DNA from: Lachnoclostridium sp.
GTDB taxonomy: Bacteria; Bacillota; Clostridia; Lachnospirales; Lachnospiraceae
Assembly (NCBI GenBank): GCA_021770065.1
Contig: JAETRR010000005.1
Coordinates: forward strand, 1 to 64,000
Reading direction: 5' to 3'
Length of the DNA stretch: 64,000 bases
The notes under the pieces are model-generated. The model saw nothing but the letters and a program-made list of their open reading frames with translations, did no database searches and had not been told where the DNA came from. Shown piece by piece: positions 27,192 to 36,564 of the stretch. How positions within the stretch are numbered: position 1 is the first letter of the stretch; each line of letters opens with the position of its first letter. Made by a program: the position numbers and the translations under genes.

Positions 27192-29831
27192 CTAATGAGC
27201 CTCATACCAGTTCTTCCCCTGCTTCATATCAATCTCCAGAGGCACCGAAAGCTCGGCCGCGCCATGCATTTCCTCGGCCAGAATCTTTTTCACCTGTTCC
27301 ACCTCCTCCAGATGCGCCTCCACCAGAAGCTCATCGTGCACCTGGAGCAAAAGCCTTGAACGCAGCCCCTCTTCCCTAAGCCGCCTGTCCACACGAACCA
27401 TGGCAATCTTAATAATATCCGCCGCCGTTCCCTGTATCGGGGCATTCATGGCAACACGCTCCCCAAAGGACCGCTGCATAAAATTCGAGGACTTCAGCTC
27501 CGGCACCTGCCGCCGCCGGCCGAACATAGTGGCCACATATCCCTTCTCCTTCGCTTCCTTCACACAGCCGTCCAGGAATTCCTTAATCCTGGGATACGTC
27601 TCGAAATACTTCTCAATATATTCCTGAGCCTCCTTCCGGGTAATGCTCAGATCCTGTGACAGACCGAAGGAGCTGATGCCGTACACAATCCCAAAGTTCA
27701 CTGCCTTGGCATTGCGCCGCTGCAGGGCCGTCACCTCATCAAAGGGGACATGGAACACCTGGGAGGCCGTCAGCCGGTGAATGTCCTGGGCCTCCCGGTA
27801 AGCCTGAATGAGGTTTTCATCCCCGGACATATGGGCCAGAACACGAAGCTCAATCTGGGAATAGTCCGCATCCAGAAGGGTATATCCCTCTGCCGGAACA
27901 AAAACCCTGCGGATCAGACGTCCCAGTTCCATGCGGATGGGAATATTCTGCAGATTCGGCTCCACACTGCTTAAACGGCCCGTAGCCGTGATGGTCTGCT
28001 GAAAAGTGGTATGAATCCGCCGATCCGCTCCGATATAACCTGCCAGGCCGTCCGCATAGGTGGATTTAAGCTTTGTAAGCTGCCGGTACTCCAGGATATG
28101 GGAGACAATTGCATGCTCGGGCGCCAGCTTTTCCAGCACTTCCGCCGAAGTGGAATAGCCGGTCTTGGTCTTTTTTCCGCCCTTCATGCCCATTTTATCA
28201 AACAAAATGACACCGAGCTGCTTGGGAGAGTTGATGTTGAACTCCTCCCCGGCCTCCCCGTAAATCTCCTTTTCCAGTTCCCCGATCCGCACAGCCAGGG
28301 CATCGCCGTAGCTCTTCAGCTCCTCTGCCTCCACCTGCACGCCCGCCTCTTCCATGGCATGGAGGGTAAATACCAGAGGCATCTCCATATCCCGGTAAAG
28401 CTCTTCCATTCCCTCATCCCGAAGCCGCTTCTGTACAGGAGAAAATACTTCATAGAGCACATAGCTTAAATACCCTGCATAAATGCGGAACTCCTCCGGC
28501 TTTTCCCAAAGAACCTCACTTAGGGGCTGTTTTGCGAAAAGCTCCGCCTTAGAAGGCACGCTGAGATCTAAGAACTCTCCTGCAAGCTCCTCACAGGAAT
28601 AGCTGTCTTTCAGAGGATTCAGAAGATATGCCCCAATCTCCATATCGTAGAAAGCCCCGGAGGCCTTTACCTCCAGAAATTTCAGCTGCTCCTTAAGGCT
28701 CAAGCATACGATCTCCTTCACCTGTGTAAGGGCCCTGGACAGCCGATCCACAAGCCACCCTTCCGTAAGAAGCCCCTGTACCGGGAAAATGTATACCTCC
28801 CTCCCGGATAATGCCAGAGAAAGGGCGAGTACCTTCCCTCCCTCCCGGAGCAGTTCAAAAGCCAGACGATTCTGTTTTTCTGCCTTTTCAAATATATTTT
28901 CCGCCTCTCCCAGATCCGCCGCCGTCAAAAAGCACTTTTCAATGGCTTCATTGGCCGGGGCCTCTGCCGAAAAACGCGGCAGCATATTTTTAAATTCCAG
29001 CTCCTTTAAGATTTCATAGGCTTCCCTGGTGTAAATGTTCCCCAGCCGGGCAGCCTCCCAGTCATAATCGTAGTCACAGTCCGTGTTGATGGTTGCAAGG
29101 GTTTTACTGAGCTGTGCCATATCGTAATGACTGCGCAGGGCCTCCTTTGCCCGGTTCGGTGTGATCTCCTCCACGTGGGCGTAGGCATTTTCAATGGTTC
29201 CGTATTTTACTACGAGGTTCGTGGCCGTCTTTTCCCCAATGCCCGGAACGCCGGGAATATTGTCGGAAGCATCGCCCATAAGGGCTTTCAGCTCTATCAC
29301 CTGCAAAGGGGTGATCTGATAGCGGTCTATCACATCCTGGGTGTTGTAATTTTCAATCTCCGTCACGCCGCCCTTCGTCTTGGGCATACGGATACGGATA
29401 TGCTCTGTGGCGAGCTGCAGAAGATCCCGGTCGCCGGAAAGAACCGTAACCTCCAGGCCCTTCTTTTCACTGCGCTTTGCCACCGTTCCCAGGAGGTCGT
29501 CCGCCTCCAGGCCCGCCTTTTCCATAGTGGGAATTCCCATGGCATGAAGCAGCTTCTTTAAAACCGGCACCTGCTCATGGAGCTCTTCGGGCATGGGCTT
29601 CCTTGTTCCCTTATACTCCGCATACATTTCATGGCGGAAGGTGGGAGCCTTGACATCGAAAGCCACCGTGATATAATCCGGCTTTTCCTCCTCCAGAACC
29701 TTGAACAGCGTATTCAGGAAGCCGAAAATGGCGTTGGTGTGGAGCCCCCGGGAGTTCGAAAGACTGGTTACTCCGTAAAAGGCCCGGTTGATAATGCTGT
29801 GTCCGTCAACAAGTAAGATTTTTCCGCTCAT
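27192..29831 (-). CDS. polA: DNA polymerase I
   Basis: 879-residue repair and Okazaki-fragment polymerase. The 5'-3' exonuclease domain is N-terminal (LLVDGHSIINRAFYG, GLEADDLLGTVAK, LSGDRDLLQL). The central 3'-5' exonuclease domain is present but looks degenerate (DMEIGAYLLNP). The polymerase domain is C-terminal (DADYSQIELRVLAHMSGD, RRNAKAVNFGIVYGIS, QVHDELLVEA). Its ATG overlaps the stop of the zinc-finger gene upstream by 4 bp, so the two are coupled. Confidence 0.96.
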   Translation of the reverse strand: MSGKILLVDGHSIINRAFYGVTSLSNSRGLHTNAIFGFLNTLFKVLEEEKPDYITVAFDVKAPTFRHEMYAEYKGTRKPMPEELHEQVPVLKKLLHAMGIPTMEKAGLEADDLLGTVAKRSEKKGLEVTVLSGDRDLLQLATEHIRIRMPKTKGGVTEIENYNTQDVIDRYQITPLQVIELKALMGDASDNIPGVPGIGEKTATNLVVKYGTIENAYAHVEEITPNRAKEALRSHYDMAQLSKTLATINTDCDYDYDWEAARLGNIYTREAYEILKELEFKNMLPRFSAEAPANEAIEKCFLTAADLGEAENIFEKAEKQNRLAFELLREGGKVLALSLALSGREVYIFPVQGLLTEGWLVDRLSRALTQVKEIVCLSLKEQLKFLEVKASGAFYDMEIGAYLLNPLKDSYSCEELAGEFLDLSVPSKAELFAKQPLSEVLWEKPEEFRIYAGYLSYVLYEVFSPVQKRLRDEGMEELYRDMEMPLVFTLHAMEEAGVQVEAEELKSYGDALAVRIGELEKEIYGEAGEEFNINSPKQLGVILFDKMGMKGGKKTKTGYSTSAEVLEKLAPEHAIVSHILEYRQLTKLKSTYADGLAGYIGADRRIHTTFQQTITATGRLSSVEPNLQNIPIRMELGRLIRRVFVPAEGYTLLDADYSQIELRVLAHMSGDENLIQAYREAQDIHRLTASQVFHVPFDEVTALQRRNAKAVNFGIVYGISSFGLSQDLSITRKEAQEYIEKYFETYPRIKEFLDGCVKEAKEKGYVATMFGRRRQVPELKSSNFMQRSFGERVAMNAPIQGTAADIIKIAMVRVDRRLREEGLRSRLLLQVHDELLVEAHLEEVEQVKKILAEEMHGAAELSVPLEIDMKQGKNWYEAH

Positions 29832-30157
29832 ATTATTACGATCTCCATTATTATAATTACAGTCAGTGCCGCCATAGCCAGTATCTGGGACAGTACATAG
29901 TATACATTAAAAATCTTTCTTCCCCGAATCTGCAGCTCCGACAGCCGTAAGGATTCTTCCAGGAGCCTGTGCAGGTTCTGATCCTCTCCGCCCTCCTCCA
30001 GCTGTGCAAGACCGGTGTAGATGGTGTAATAGATCTCCAGTTCCTCATAACAGTCACGGCATGTGTGTATATGGGACAAAAAAGCACTTAATTCCTTATC
30101 CGTCAGCTCTTTATTGATGTAAGGCATTACCATCTGTTCCGCTTCTTTACAGGTCAT
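29828..30157 (-). CDS. Zinc-finger (zf-HC2) anti-sigma-like membrane protein
   Basis: 109-residue protein with an HxxxCxxC zinc-binding motif (SHIHTCRDCYEEL, about 30-42) and a single C-terminal membrane helix (about 85-107). This is the layout of small anti-sigma factors and their zinc-finger domain. No sigma factor gene is adjacent, so its partner is unknown. ATG at 30157 follows AAAGGAGCCTGCCC. It leads the polA-coaE operon from its own promoter. Confidence 0.75.
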   Translation of the reverse strand: MTCKEAEQMVMPYINKELTDKELSAFLSHIHTCRDCYEELEIYYTIYTGLAQLEEGGEDQNLHRLLEESLRLSELQIRGRKIFNVYYVLSQILAMAALTVIIIMEIVII

Positions 30158-30189
30158 GGGCAGGCTCCTTTCATTCGATTTCTCCAAAT

Positions 30190-30218
30190 ATTCTATCATC
30201 CCCGCTTATAAATTACAA
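30190..30218 (-). promoter_or_regulatory. Promoter of the zinc-finger/polA/coaE operon
   Basis: TTGTAA (30213-30218) and TAGAAT (30190-30195) are 17 bp apart, with the ribosome binding site about 20 nt beyond the expected start. Confidence 0.7.
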
Positions 30219-30232
30219 CCTTACTTTTTCTG

Positions 30233-30303
30233 CAAAAAAACAGAGATACGCCTCAAACCTTATTGTCCACTCCGTGAACAGCAGCCCTCAGACATACCTC
30301 TGT
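30233..30303 (-). terminator. Terminator of the rhamnose operon
   Basis: An 11-bp stem including two G-U pairs (ACAGAGGTATG at 30303-30293 with CGTATCTCTGT at 30250-30240) is followed on the minus strand by seven T. It lies just after the class II aldolase and before the polA-operon promoter. The large loop can fold further. Confidence 0.75.
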
Positions 30304-30352
30304 CTCCTCATCCGCAGGAATCAATATATTTAATGTATTTTCTCCCGGCCCT

Positions 30353-31420
30353 TTACGCCTGTTTCTTCCGGTAAGACTCCGCCTCCCAGTGAGTGATAAA
30401 GTACGTCAGCTCATCTGTCATAGGCAGAATTCCGCCGAACTTCTCTGCATAGTAAGCCACCTTCATGGCATCCGCCAGGAGAAGTTCCGCATTCCTGATC
30501 TCCTTTTCACTCTGGCAGAGGGCAAAGGCTCCCTCATTCTGCAGAAGGACAATCTTCGGATAATCCCCTTCTTTCTCCTTAAATGCATTCAGAGCCGCCT
30601 CCAAATCCTCGTCTGCTCCCACAAACAGGGGAAATGCGCCGCAGTATACAATGTGATCCGGGGTAAACGGCTTTAATAGCGCCTCTGCCTTCTCCCTGCT
30701 GCTCACAAAATAAACAGCCTCACGAATAGGCAGGAACTCTGCCGCCCGGCCGGTAATGGAGTGAAGCCTGGCCGTCAGTTCCTCTTTGCCCTCTGTACGC
30801 ACATAAGCCTCCAGCTTATCTATCACATCCGCCAGAATCCGGTCAATTTCTTCTGTAGTCTCTGCTGCAATAAAGATACCATGGTTCTGCAGAAGCACCA
30901 CCTGTACCTCCCGGCCGTGCTCCTCCTTATAAACTTTCATGGCCTCATTGCAGAGTTTTCCAAGAGTATAACCCGGACGGCAGATGGAAACCCAGATCAT
31001 CTGGGAGCCGAGAATCTCTCTCGCCAGTCCTTCTCCTCCCTTCGAGCAGGTAAGGCCGTTGATCAGCGCCGGATGAATGTGAAGTACATACGTCTGCGGG
31101 AACAGGCTGTGAAGCAGGGCTTCCACACTGGGACGCTTACTCTGATCCTCGTCACACCGGGCATCCATCACATCCTTAAGAAACGCCGCTTCCCTGGCCG
31201 CATCTTCCGCCGGATAGTCCTTCTCCATGAGTGCCGTAAGCTTCGCAATATCCATGGCTACAAAGCCTTCCGCCGTAATGGTTCCAAGACTGGTGCCGGA
31301 GCATTTTACATAGAGAACTCCATCCTTCTTATAGGAGGTATTGCCGCCGCCGGCCAGTACCAGATCCGGATTCTTTCCGTGTTTGTTTGACATCTCTACT
31401 AATTTCGTTAAATCTATCAT
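30353..31420 (-). CDS. Class II aldolase, probable rhamnulose-1-phosphate aldolase
   Basis: 355-residue class II aldolase/adducin-family enzyme. It has SGTSLGTITAEGF, the zinc-ligand stretch VLHIHPALINGLTC and LLQNHGIFIAAE. It resembles the aldolase half of the bifunctional RhaD/RhaE enzymes without the dehydrogenase half. With rhaB upstream it should split rhamnulose-1-phosphate to dihydroxyacetone phosphate and lactaldehyde. A fuculose-type substrate is not excluded by sequence alone. Confidence 0.82.
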   Translation of the reverse strand: MIDLTKLVEMSNKHGKNPDLVLAGGGNTSYKKDGVLYVKCSGTSLGTITAEGFVAMDIAKLTALMEKDYPAEDAAREAAFLKDVMDARCDEDQSKRPSVEALLHSLFPQTYVLHIHPALINGLTCSKGGEGLAREILGSQMIWVSICRPGYTLGKLCNEAMKVYKEEHGREVQVVLLQNHGIFIAAETTEEIDRILADVIDKLEAYVRTEGKEELTARLHSITGRAAEFLPIREAVYFVSSREKAEALLKPFTPDHIVYCGAFPLFVGADEDLEAALNAFKEKEGDYPKIVLLQNEGAFALCQSEKEIRNAELLLADAMKVAYYAEKFGGILPMTDELTYFITHWEAESYRKKQA

Positions 31421-31518
31421 ACGTTCCTCCTAAGATTTCCGGAGAAGCCGTCATCCATTCCCCGAAAGTCTGAATCATAATTATTAATTTCCGCTTTCCG
31501 GCTGCGTAATATTCCTGT

Positions 31519-32925
31519 TCAAGCCTTAAAAGAGCGTATCTCAAAGGAATTGCGGATGCACACCCTTGCATCCCAGATATCCTTAAGCTCCCCCGATGCA
31601 ATCATCTGTGCCGCCAGATTGCCAAGGGCCGTAGCCTCTCCCGGTCCTGCCAGAACTTCTTTTTTCGTATACCAGGCAGTCAGCTCATTGAGGTAATCCG
31701 CATTAGATCCGCCGCCCACCACATGAATCTTATCGTATGTCTTTCCGGTAAGCTCCTCAATCTCCCAGACCGTCTCCCCATAGCTGCGTGCCAGGTTTTG
31801 ATAAATAACTGCCGCCAGCTCTCCCGGTGTCTCCGGAACCGCCTGCTCATGCTTCCTGCAGTACTCTTTGATGGCTTCAATCATACTGTCCGGAGACAGG
31901 AAGCTCTGATCATTCACGTCAATCACTGTGGGGAAGTCCGAGACCTCCTCAGCCATCCTGCAAAGCTCTGCATAACTGTATTTCTCCGGAAGTTCCTTCC
32001 GGACAGACTGAATCATCCACAGTCCCATAATATTTTTCAAGAAACGGAACCTGTAATCCACACCGCCCTCATTGGTAAAGTTTGCCCTGCGGCTTTCCTC
32101 TCTGCAGTCAGCTTCCTTTAGCTCTGTTCCCATCAAAGACCAGGTGCCGGAGCTTATGTAGATCACATCTTCCTCCGTGGAGGGAACTGCCAGAACCGCA
32201 GAAGCCGTATCATGGGTAGCCGGCTGCATCACCGTACAGGAAAAGCCGACCTCGTCCGCCACTTCTTTTTTTAAGGGTCCTACCACAGTGCCCGGAAGGC
32301 TGATAGGCCCGAAGATTTCCTTTTTATAGCCCAAACGCTCAATCAATTCATAGTCCCAGTCCTTTGTCACAGGACTTACAAGCTGACCGGAGGTAGCATT
32401 CGTATATTCCGTCTTTGCCACGCCCGTCAGCAGATAATGAAAATAATCCGGAAGCATCAAAAGCTGCTCCGCTTTTTCCATCAGCTCCGGCTGCTGTTCT
32501 TTTACGGCCATCAACTGATAAATGGTATTGAAAATCTGCTTCTGGATTCCCGTCCTGCCATACAGTTCTTCCGGAGAAATAATCTCATAGACCTTATCGT
32601 CCATTCCCTCCGTCCGCTTATCCCGATAGCCCACTGCATCCCCCAGGCGCTCTCCGTTCTTATCCAGAAGAACATAGTCCACCGCCCAGGTATCCACACC
32701 CATACTTGCCGGAATCTTCCCCAGCTCCTTACAGCGCTTCATTCCGGCCTTAATCTCTCCAAACAGGCCGTCCGCATCCCAGCACAGGTGTCCGTTCTTC
32801 GGCTGCATCCCATTGTCAAAACGGTAAACCTCCTCCAGAACCATCTTTCCCTCTTCCAGATGTCCCAGGATATGGCGTCCGCTGGAAGCCCCGATGTCCA
32901 CTGCCAGATAATAGGTGTTGCCCAT
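31519..32925 (-). CDS. rhaB: Rhamnulokinase
   Basis: 468-residue FGGY-family sugar kinase that phosphorylates L-rhamnulose. Motifs include YYLAVDIGASSGRHI, MGVDTWAVDYVLLD, ATHDTASAVLAVP and IHVVGGGSNADYLN. The ADIGASSGR-type phosphate loop and VDYVLLD are typical for rhamnulokinase rather than xylulokinase. It lies between the ABC transporter binding protein and the aldolase. The start follows AAGGAG. Rhamnose isomerase is not in the window. Confidence 0.88.
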   Translation of the reverse strand: MGNTYYLAVDIGASSGRHILGHLEEGKMVLEEVYRFDNGMQPKNGHLCWDADGLFGEIKAGMKRCKELGKIPASMGVDTWAVDYVLLDKNGERLGDAVGYRDKRTEGMDDKVYEIISPEELYGRTGIQKQIFNTIYQLMAVKEQQPELMEKAEQLLMLPDYFHYLLTGVAKTEYTNATSGQLVSPVTKDWDYELIERLGYKKEIFGPISLPGTVVGPLKKEVADEVGFSCTVMQPATHDTASAVLAVPSTEEDVIYISSGTWSLMGTELKEADCREESRRANFTNEGGVDYRFRFLKNIMGLWMIQSVRKELPEKYSYAELCRMAEEVSDFPTVIDVNDQSFLSPDSMIEAIKEYCRKHEQAVPETPGELAAVIYQNLARSYGETVWEIEELTGKTYDKIHVVGGGSNADYLNELTAWYTKKEVLAGPGEATALGNLAAQMIASGELKDIWDARVCIRNSFEIRSFKA

Positions 32926-32948
32926 ATTTCTTCTCCTTCTTTAAAACA

Positions 32949-32970
32949 GGGGACTGCAGGTGCAGTCCCC
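32949..32970 (-). terminator. Intercistronic hairpin between binding protein and rhaB
   Basis: A perfect 10-bp stem GGGGACTGCA/TGCAGTCCCC with a 2-nt middle is followed on the minus strand by TGTTTTAAAG. It probably acts as a partial terminator or 3' stabiliser, keeping the binding protein more abundant than the kinase. Confidence 0.65.
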
Positions 32971-32995
32971 CAGTTTTCTTATAACCTTTTTACTC

Positions 32996-34204
32996 TTACA
33001 GCTTGTCAATCCACTCGGACATGTTGCCCTTGTAGAAGATGTACGGTGTGCCGGCCAGAACGAAGGTTCCGTCGCCCTGGGTATATACGGTGTAATCTTC
33101 CTCAGCATAGTCACGGAAAGCAGCCATGGTGAAGGTCTCGCCGTCAGTTCCTGCCCAGCCGTTGGTCAGAGCAGCGTCAATTGCAGCACCTGCTACTGCG
33201 CCAAGATGAATAACATCCCACAGCATCATGTAGGGGCATACGGAAGCGAATGCATCGTCATCAGCCTTGTTGGGCATGAAGGACTGCATCTCGGAAGGAA
33301 GTCCAAGACCTGTCAGCTTAATGTCGCTGTTAGCGCCCTTAAGAACCTGTCCTGCTGCCGCGATACCAACCGTAGTCGGGGAAATGATACAGTCAACCTT
33401 AGCCTCTGCTACGAAAGCATTTGCCTGAGTTGTGGACTCAACCGGGTCGTCATTTCCGTACTTCTTGTCAAGGTTCGGGCTGACCTTACCCTTGTACATA
33501 TCCTTTGCCAGCTCCTCTTCCATAGCTGCGATCCAGCTGTTCTGAACCGGAGTGTCGATACCTGCGGAAAGAACACCGAGAACGATCTCGTCGCCTGAGT
33601 AGCTTCCAAGCTGCTCTGCTACTACTTCTTCCATAGTCTTATCCTCGGGATAATCTACGCCAAGCGTAATCAGAACGGCTGCCTGTACCAGATAAGATCC
33701 GATATCCTGTACTTCTGCCTGGTTGATGTGAGCCAGACGATAGTCAACGCTTGCCTCAGAGTCGATGGAAACGATGGGGATTCCGGCATCCTTTGCCTTC
33801 TGGAAAATCTCATCATATCCGGTATCTCCATTGGTGGAAATAACGATAGACTTAACACCTTTAGTAATCCACTCGTCAAGCATCTGAACTTGAGCCGCTA
33901 CGGTTGTCTCGGCTGGACTAGTATACTCAGTCTCATAGCCAAGTGCGTTCATGTACTCGCTGTAACCTTCATACATCAGATCGCCGAACTTGTTACCGGT
34001 GGACTTGAACATAAAGATATGCTTTCCGCCTTCTGCATTTGATTCAGCAGGCGCCTCCGCCTGTGCATCGTCTCCGCCGGTCTCGGCCGGAGCTTCTGCT
34101 GCCGGAGCATCAGCTGCCGGAGCTTCTGTTTCCTTGGAACCGCAGGCAGCAAGTCCTGCAATCATGCTCACGCTGAGCATCAGAGCTAAAATCTTTTTCA
34201 TCAT
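32996..34204 (-). CDS. Sugar ABC transporter substrate-binding lipoprotein (rhamnose type)
   Basis: 402-residue secreted lipoprotein: signal peptide MKKILALMLSVSMIAGLAAC with the lipid-attachment cysteine in LAACGSKE, an Ala/Glu/Pro-rich linker (about 25-60), then a periplasmic-binding-protein fold (HIFMFKSTGNKFGDLMYEG onward). TGLGLPSEM and the neighbouring kinase and aldolase favour rhamnose as ligand, as in RhaS-type transporters; AI-2 or another sugar is the alternative. It is followed by a strong hairpin. The start follows AAGGAGG. Confidence 0.85.
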   Translation of the reverse strand: MMKKILALMLSVSMIAGLAACGSKETEAPAADAPAAEAPAETGGDDAQAEAPAESNAEGGKHIFMFKSTGNKFGDLMYEGYSEYMNALGYETEYTSPAETTVAAQVQMLDEWITKGVKSIVISTNGDTGYDEIFQKAKDAGIPIVSIDSEASVDYRLAHINQAEVQDIGSYLVQAAVLITLGVDYPEDKTMEEVVAEQLGSYSGDEIVLGVLSAGIDTPVQNSWIAAMEEELAKDMYKGKVSPNLDKKYGNDDPVESTTQANAFVAEAKVDCIISPTTVGIAAAGQVLKGANSDIKLTGLGLPSEMQSFMPNKADDDAFASVCPYMMLWDVIHLGAVAGAAIDAALTNGWAGTDGETFTMAAFRDYAEEDYTVYTQGDGTFVLAGTPYIFYKGNMSEWIDKL

Positions 34205-34283
34205 AATGAAATATCCTCCTTTTATTTTTGCTTTTATATATACGGGGCGCTCTAAACCCCGGATATACCGTCTTTTGCCGGGA

Positions 34284-34302
34284 CGGGCGGGTGCCCGGCC
34301 CG
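34284..34302 (-). other. GC-rich stem-loop between permease and binding-protein genes
   Basis: CGGGC-GGG-TG-CCC-G-GCCCG can fold on itself within the 139-bp gap. It has no clear T-run; it may limit read-through or protect an mRNA end. Confidence 0.4.
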
Positions 34303-34342
34303 AAATTCATATCTTTCACAGTACCCGGCCGCATTTGTCTCC

Positions 34343-35584
34343 CTAGGAGAAACGCTCCTTATTCTTCCGGGCATTCTCTTCTATCTCCGCTTTCATCTGG
34401 GCAGTCTTTTCCTTACAGGTATTCTGTAAGCTGGCAATCTTCTCCTCTGCCTTGCGGATCTTCCCGTCCGGATCGCCGGTCTTTTTAAGCTTTGCAATCT
34501 CTGCCTTAAGCTCTTTTACCTCGGCGGCCGTCTTGACATTGAGAGCTTCGATATTCTTATTGTTCTTATACAGAACCTTAAGCTTAATGTCCGCAATCAG
34601 CTGCCTGTTTACGCTGGGAATCAGTACGGCAATCAGAAGCACAATACCCGTTACAATCTTCCGGGTGTTGGCATCCACGCCGATCAGTCCCAGAGTATAC
34701 AGCAGGAAGGCCATAATAAAGGTGGAGATAAAGGGACCGTATACCTTGCCCTTGCCGCCGTTGGTGGACACGCCGCCCAGTACACAGATGGCGATGGTAT
34801 CCATCTCATAGCCCGTGCCCATGGAGGAGGAAAGTCCGCCGCCCATACGTCCTACAAAGAAAATGGAGCCGATTCCTGCCATTACGCCCATCAAGATAAA
34901 CACAATGAGCTTCACGCGCTCCACCCGGATGCCCGAATACTGCGCCGTGGTGGGATTATTTCCCACAATATACAGCTTCCGCCCAAAAGTGGAGCGATGC
35001 AGGATAAAGTAGAAAATCACAGTAATCAAAATGTACAGTACCATACAAATCGGTAAGATTCCCCAGTTTCTCCATCCGATGGCATTGTAGAAAGCCGGAA
35101 AATTCTTCAGGGAATTTACATCCAGGATAATCTCTACAATTCCGCGGAACAGCATGGAGGTGGAAATGGTTACAATAACCGCGGGCATCTTCACATACCC
35201 AACCAGAATACCGTTAAAGGCTCCGCAGACCGCTCCTGTAAGAATGCCTGCCAGCACGGCTGCAATGGCCGGCGCCCCGTTCTGGAACAGAAGTCCCGTT
35301 GTCATGCCGGAAAGCACCATGTTGGAGGCGATGGATACGTCAATGTCTCCAAGCATCAGCACAAACACCATGCCCATTACCATAGGCGACAGATCCAGTC
35401 CCGACTGAATAATGGACTGAATGGTACCGATGTTAAAATACAGTCCCGGCCTGGCAATTGCCAGAATCAGATTAATAAGAATTAATATGTAAACCAGGAT
35501 CATTTCCCATTTTACCAGAAACCTGCTTAATTGAAAACCCTCTTTAACAGTCAGATCTCTGACCGCTGCTTTATTCTCAGCCAT
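34343..35584 (-). CDS. Rhamnose-type ABC transporter permease with coiled-coil tail
   Basis: 413-residue BPD_transp_2-family membrane permease. About eight to nine membrane segments cover residues 28-325, with LGDIDVSIASNMVLSG and CVLGGVSTNGGKGKVYG typical of the RbsC/RhaP family. Unusually, about 80 residues follow the last membrane segment and form a charged, heptad-like helix rich in Lys and Glu (AAEVKELKAEIAKLKKTGD and onward). The ATG overlaps the stop of the other permease by one base. It pairs with that protein as a permease heterodimer. Confidence 0.87.
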   Translation of the reverse strand: MAENKAAVRDLTVKEGFQLSRFLVKWEMILVYILILINLILAIARPGLYFNIGTIQSIIQSGLDLSPMVMGMVFVLMLGDIDVSIASNMVLSGMTTGLLFQNGAPAIAAVLAGILTGAVCGAFNGILVGYVKMPAVIVTISTSMLFRGIVEIILDVNSLKNFPAFYNAIGWRNWGILPICMVLYILITVIFYFILHRSTFGRKLYIVGNNPTTAQYSGIRVERVKLIVFILMGVMAGIGSIFFVGRMGGGLSSSMGTGYEMDTIAICVLGGVSTNGGKGKVYGPFISTFIMAFLLYTLGLIGVDANTRKIVTGIVLLIAVLIPSVNRQLIADIKLKVLYKNNKNIEALNVKTAAEVKELKAEIAKLKKTGDPDGKIRKAEEKIASLQNTCKEKTAQMKAEIEENARKNKERFS

Positions 35585-36564
35585 TAGAGCAGTGCCCCCC
35601 TTTCTTTCAGGAAACGCTTCTCAGAAGAGCGTGTCATCGCCAGATTCAGGAATACGGCGGCAATAATGATAGCGCCCTGCAGAGCCTTCTGCCATACGGA
35701 CAGGCCCGGAAGCAGACTGATAAACTGGGTAATCACACTCATCATCAGCCAGCCGATAAGAACACCGTCCACCGTTCCGCGGCCGCCCGTAATGCTGACG
35801 CCGCCCAGGATACAGATAGCAATGGCCTGCAGCTCATAGCCGTCGCCGATGGTATAGGTGCACATTGCATAGTTAGCCGTGTAAAGCATGCCGGAAATAC
35901 CGGCCAGCGCACCGCAGATAACAAAGGCCAGAAAACGGATTCTTGCCTCCTTGATGCCGGCAACCTTCGCTGATTCCACATTGGTTCCGATTGCATAGAT
36001 ACGTCTGCCTGTGGTTCTGTAATTCAAGTACCAGGCTGCCGCGATAAAGACGATGGCCGCAATCCAGAGAATGCTGGGAATCCCGATAATCTGCTTCCCG
36101 GCCCACGCCTGGTATCCCTCGGAAATCTGATGGGGGAACCACCAGTTTCCGCCGCTTAAGAGGAATGCAAAGCCTCTGTATATGTACATGGTTCCGAGTG
36201 TCGCTATCATGGGAACCACCTTTAAGTAGCCTACCACAAATCCGTTAAAGGCTCCGCAGGCAATCCCAATCACAAGGCTTAAAAGCACCCACACAATGTT
36301 GGGAATCTCCATATGGCTGCTCATCAGCGAGGTGCAGACCACGCCGGACAGAGCCAGGATAGAACCCACCGACAGGTCAATGCCGCCCGTTACCAGAACC
36401 ACCATCATACCCATGGCCAGAAATACGTAAACCGCATTATTCCGCAGCATGGAAATAATGGTATTTAAGGAAAACATGGAGGGCGTAATGATCCCTGCCA
36501 GAACCAGAAGCCCGATCAGGCCGAATACTAGACCGATGTTGCGATATCCGAATACTTTTTTCAT
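35584..36564 (-). CDS. Rhamnose-type ABC transporter permease
   Basis: 326-residue membrane permease of the RbsC/RhaQ family. It has conserved TGGIDLSVGSILALSG and AICILGGVSITGGRGTVDG and about nine membrane segments, without the cytoplasmic tail seen in its partner. Its start overlaps the ATPase stop (ATGA), indicating coupled translation. Confidence 0.9.
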   Translation of the reverse strand: MKKVFGYRNIGLVFGLIGLLVLAGIITPSMFSLNTIISMLRNNAVYVFLAMGMMVVLVTGGIDLSVGSILALSGVVCTSLMSSHMEIPNIVWVLLSLVIGIACGAFNGFVVGYLKVVPMIATLGTMYIYRGFAFLLSGGNWWFPHQISEGYQAWAGKQIIGIPSILWIAAIVFIAAAWYLNYRTTGRRIYAIGTNVESAKVAGIKEARIRFLAFVICGALAGISGMLYTANYAMCTYTIGDGYELQAIAICILGGVSITGGRGTVDGVLIGWLMMSVITQFISLLPGLSVWQKALQGAIIIAAVFLNLAMTRSSEKRFLKERGALL

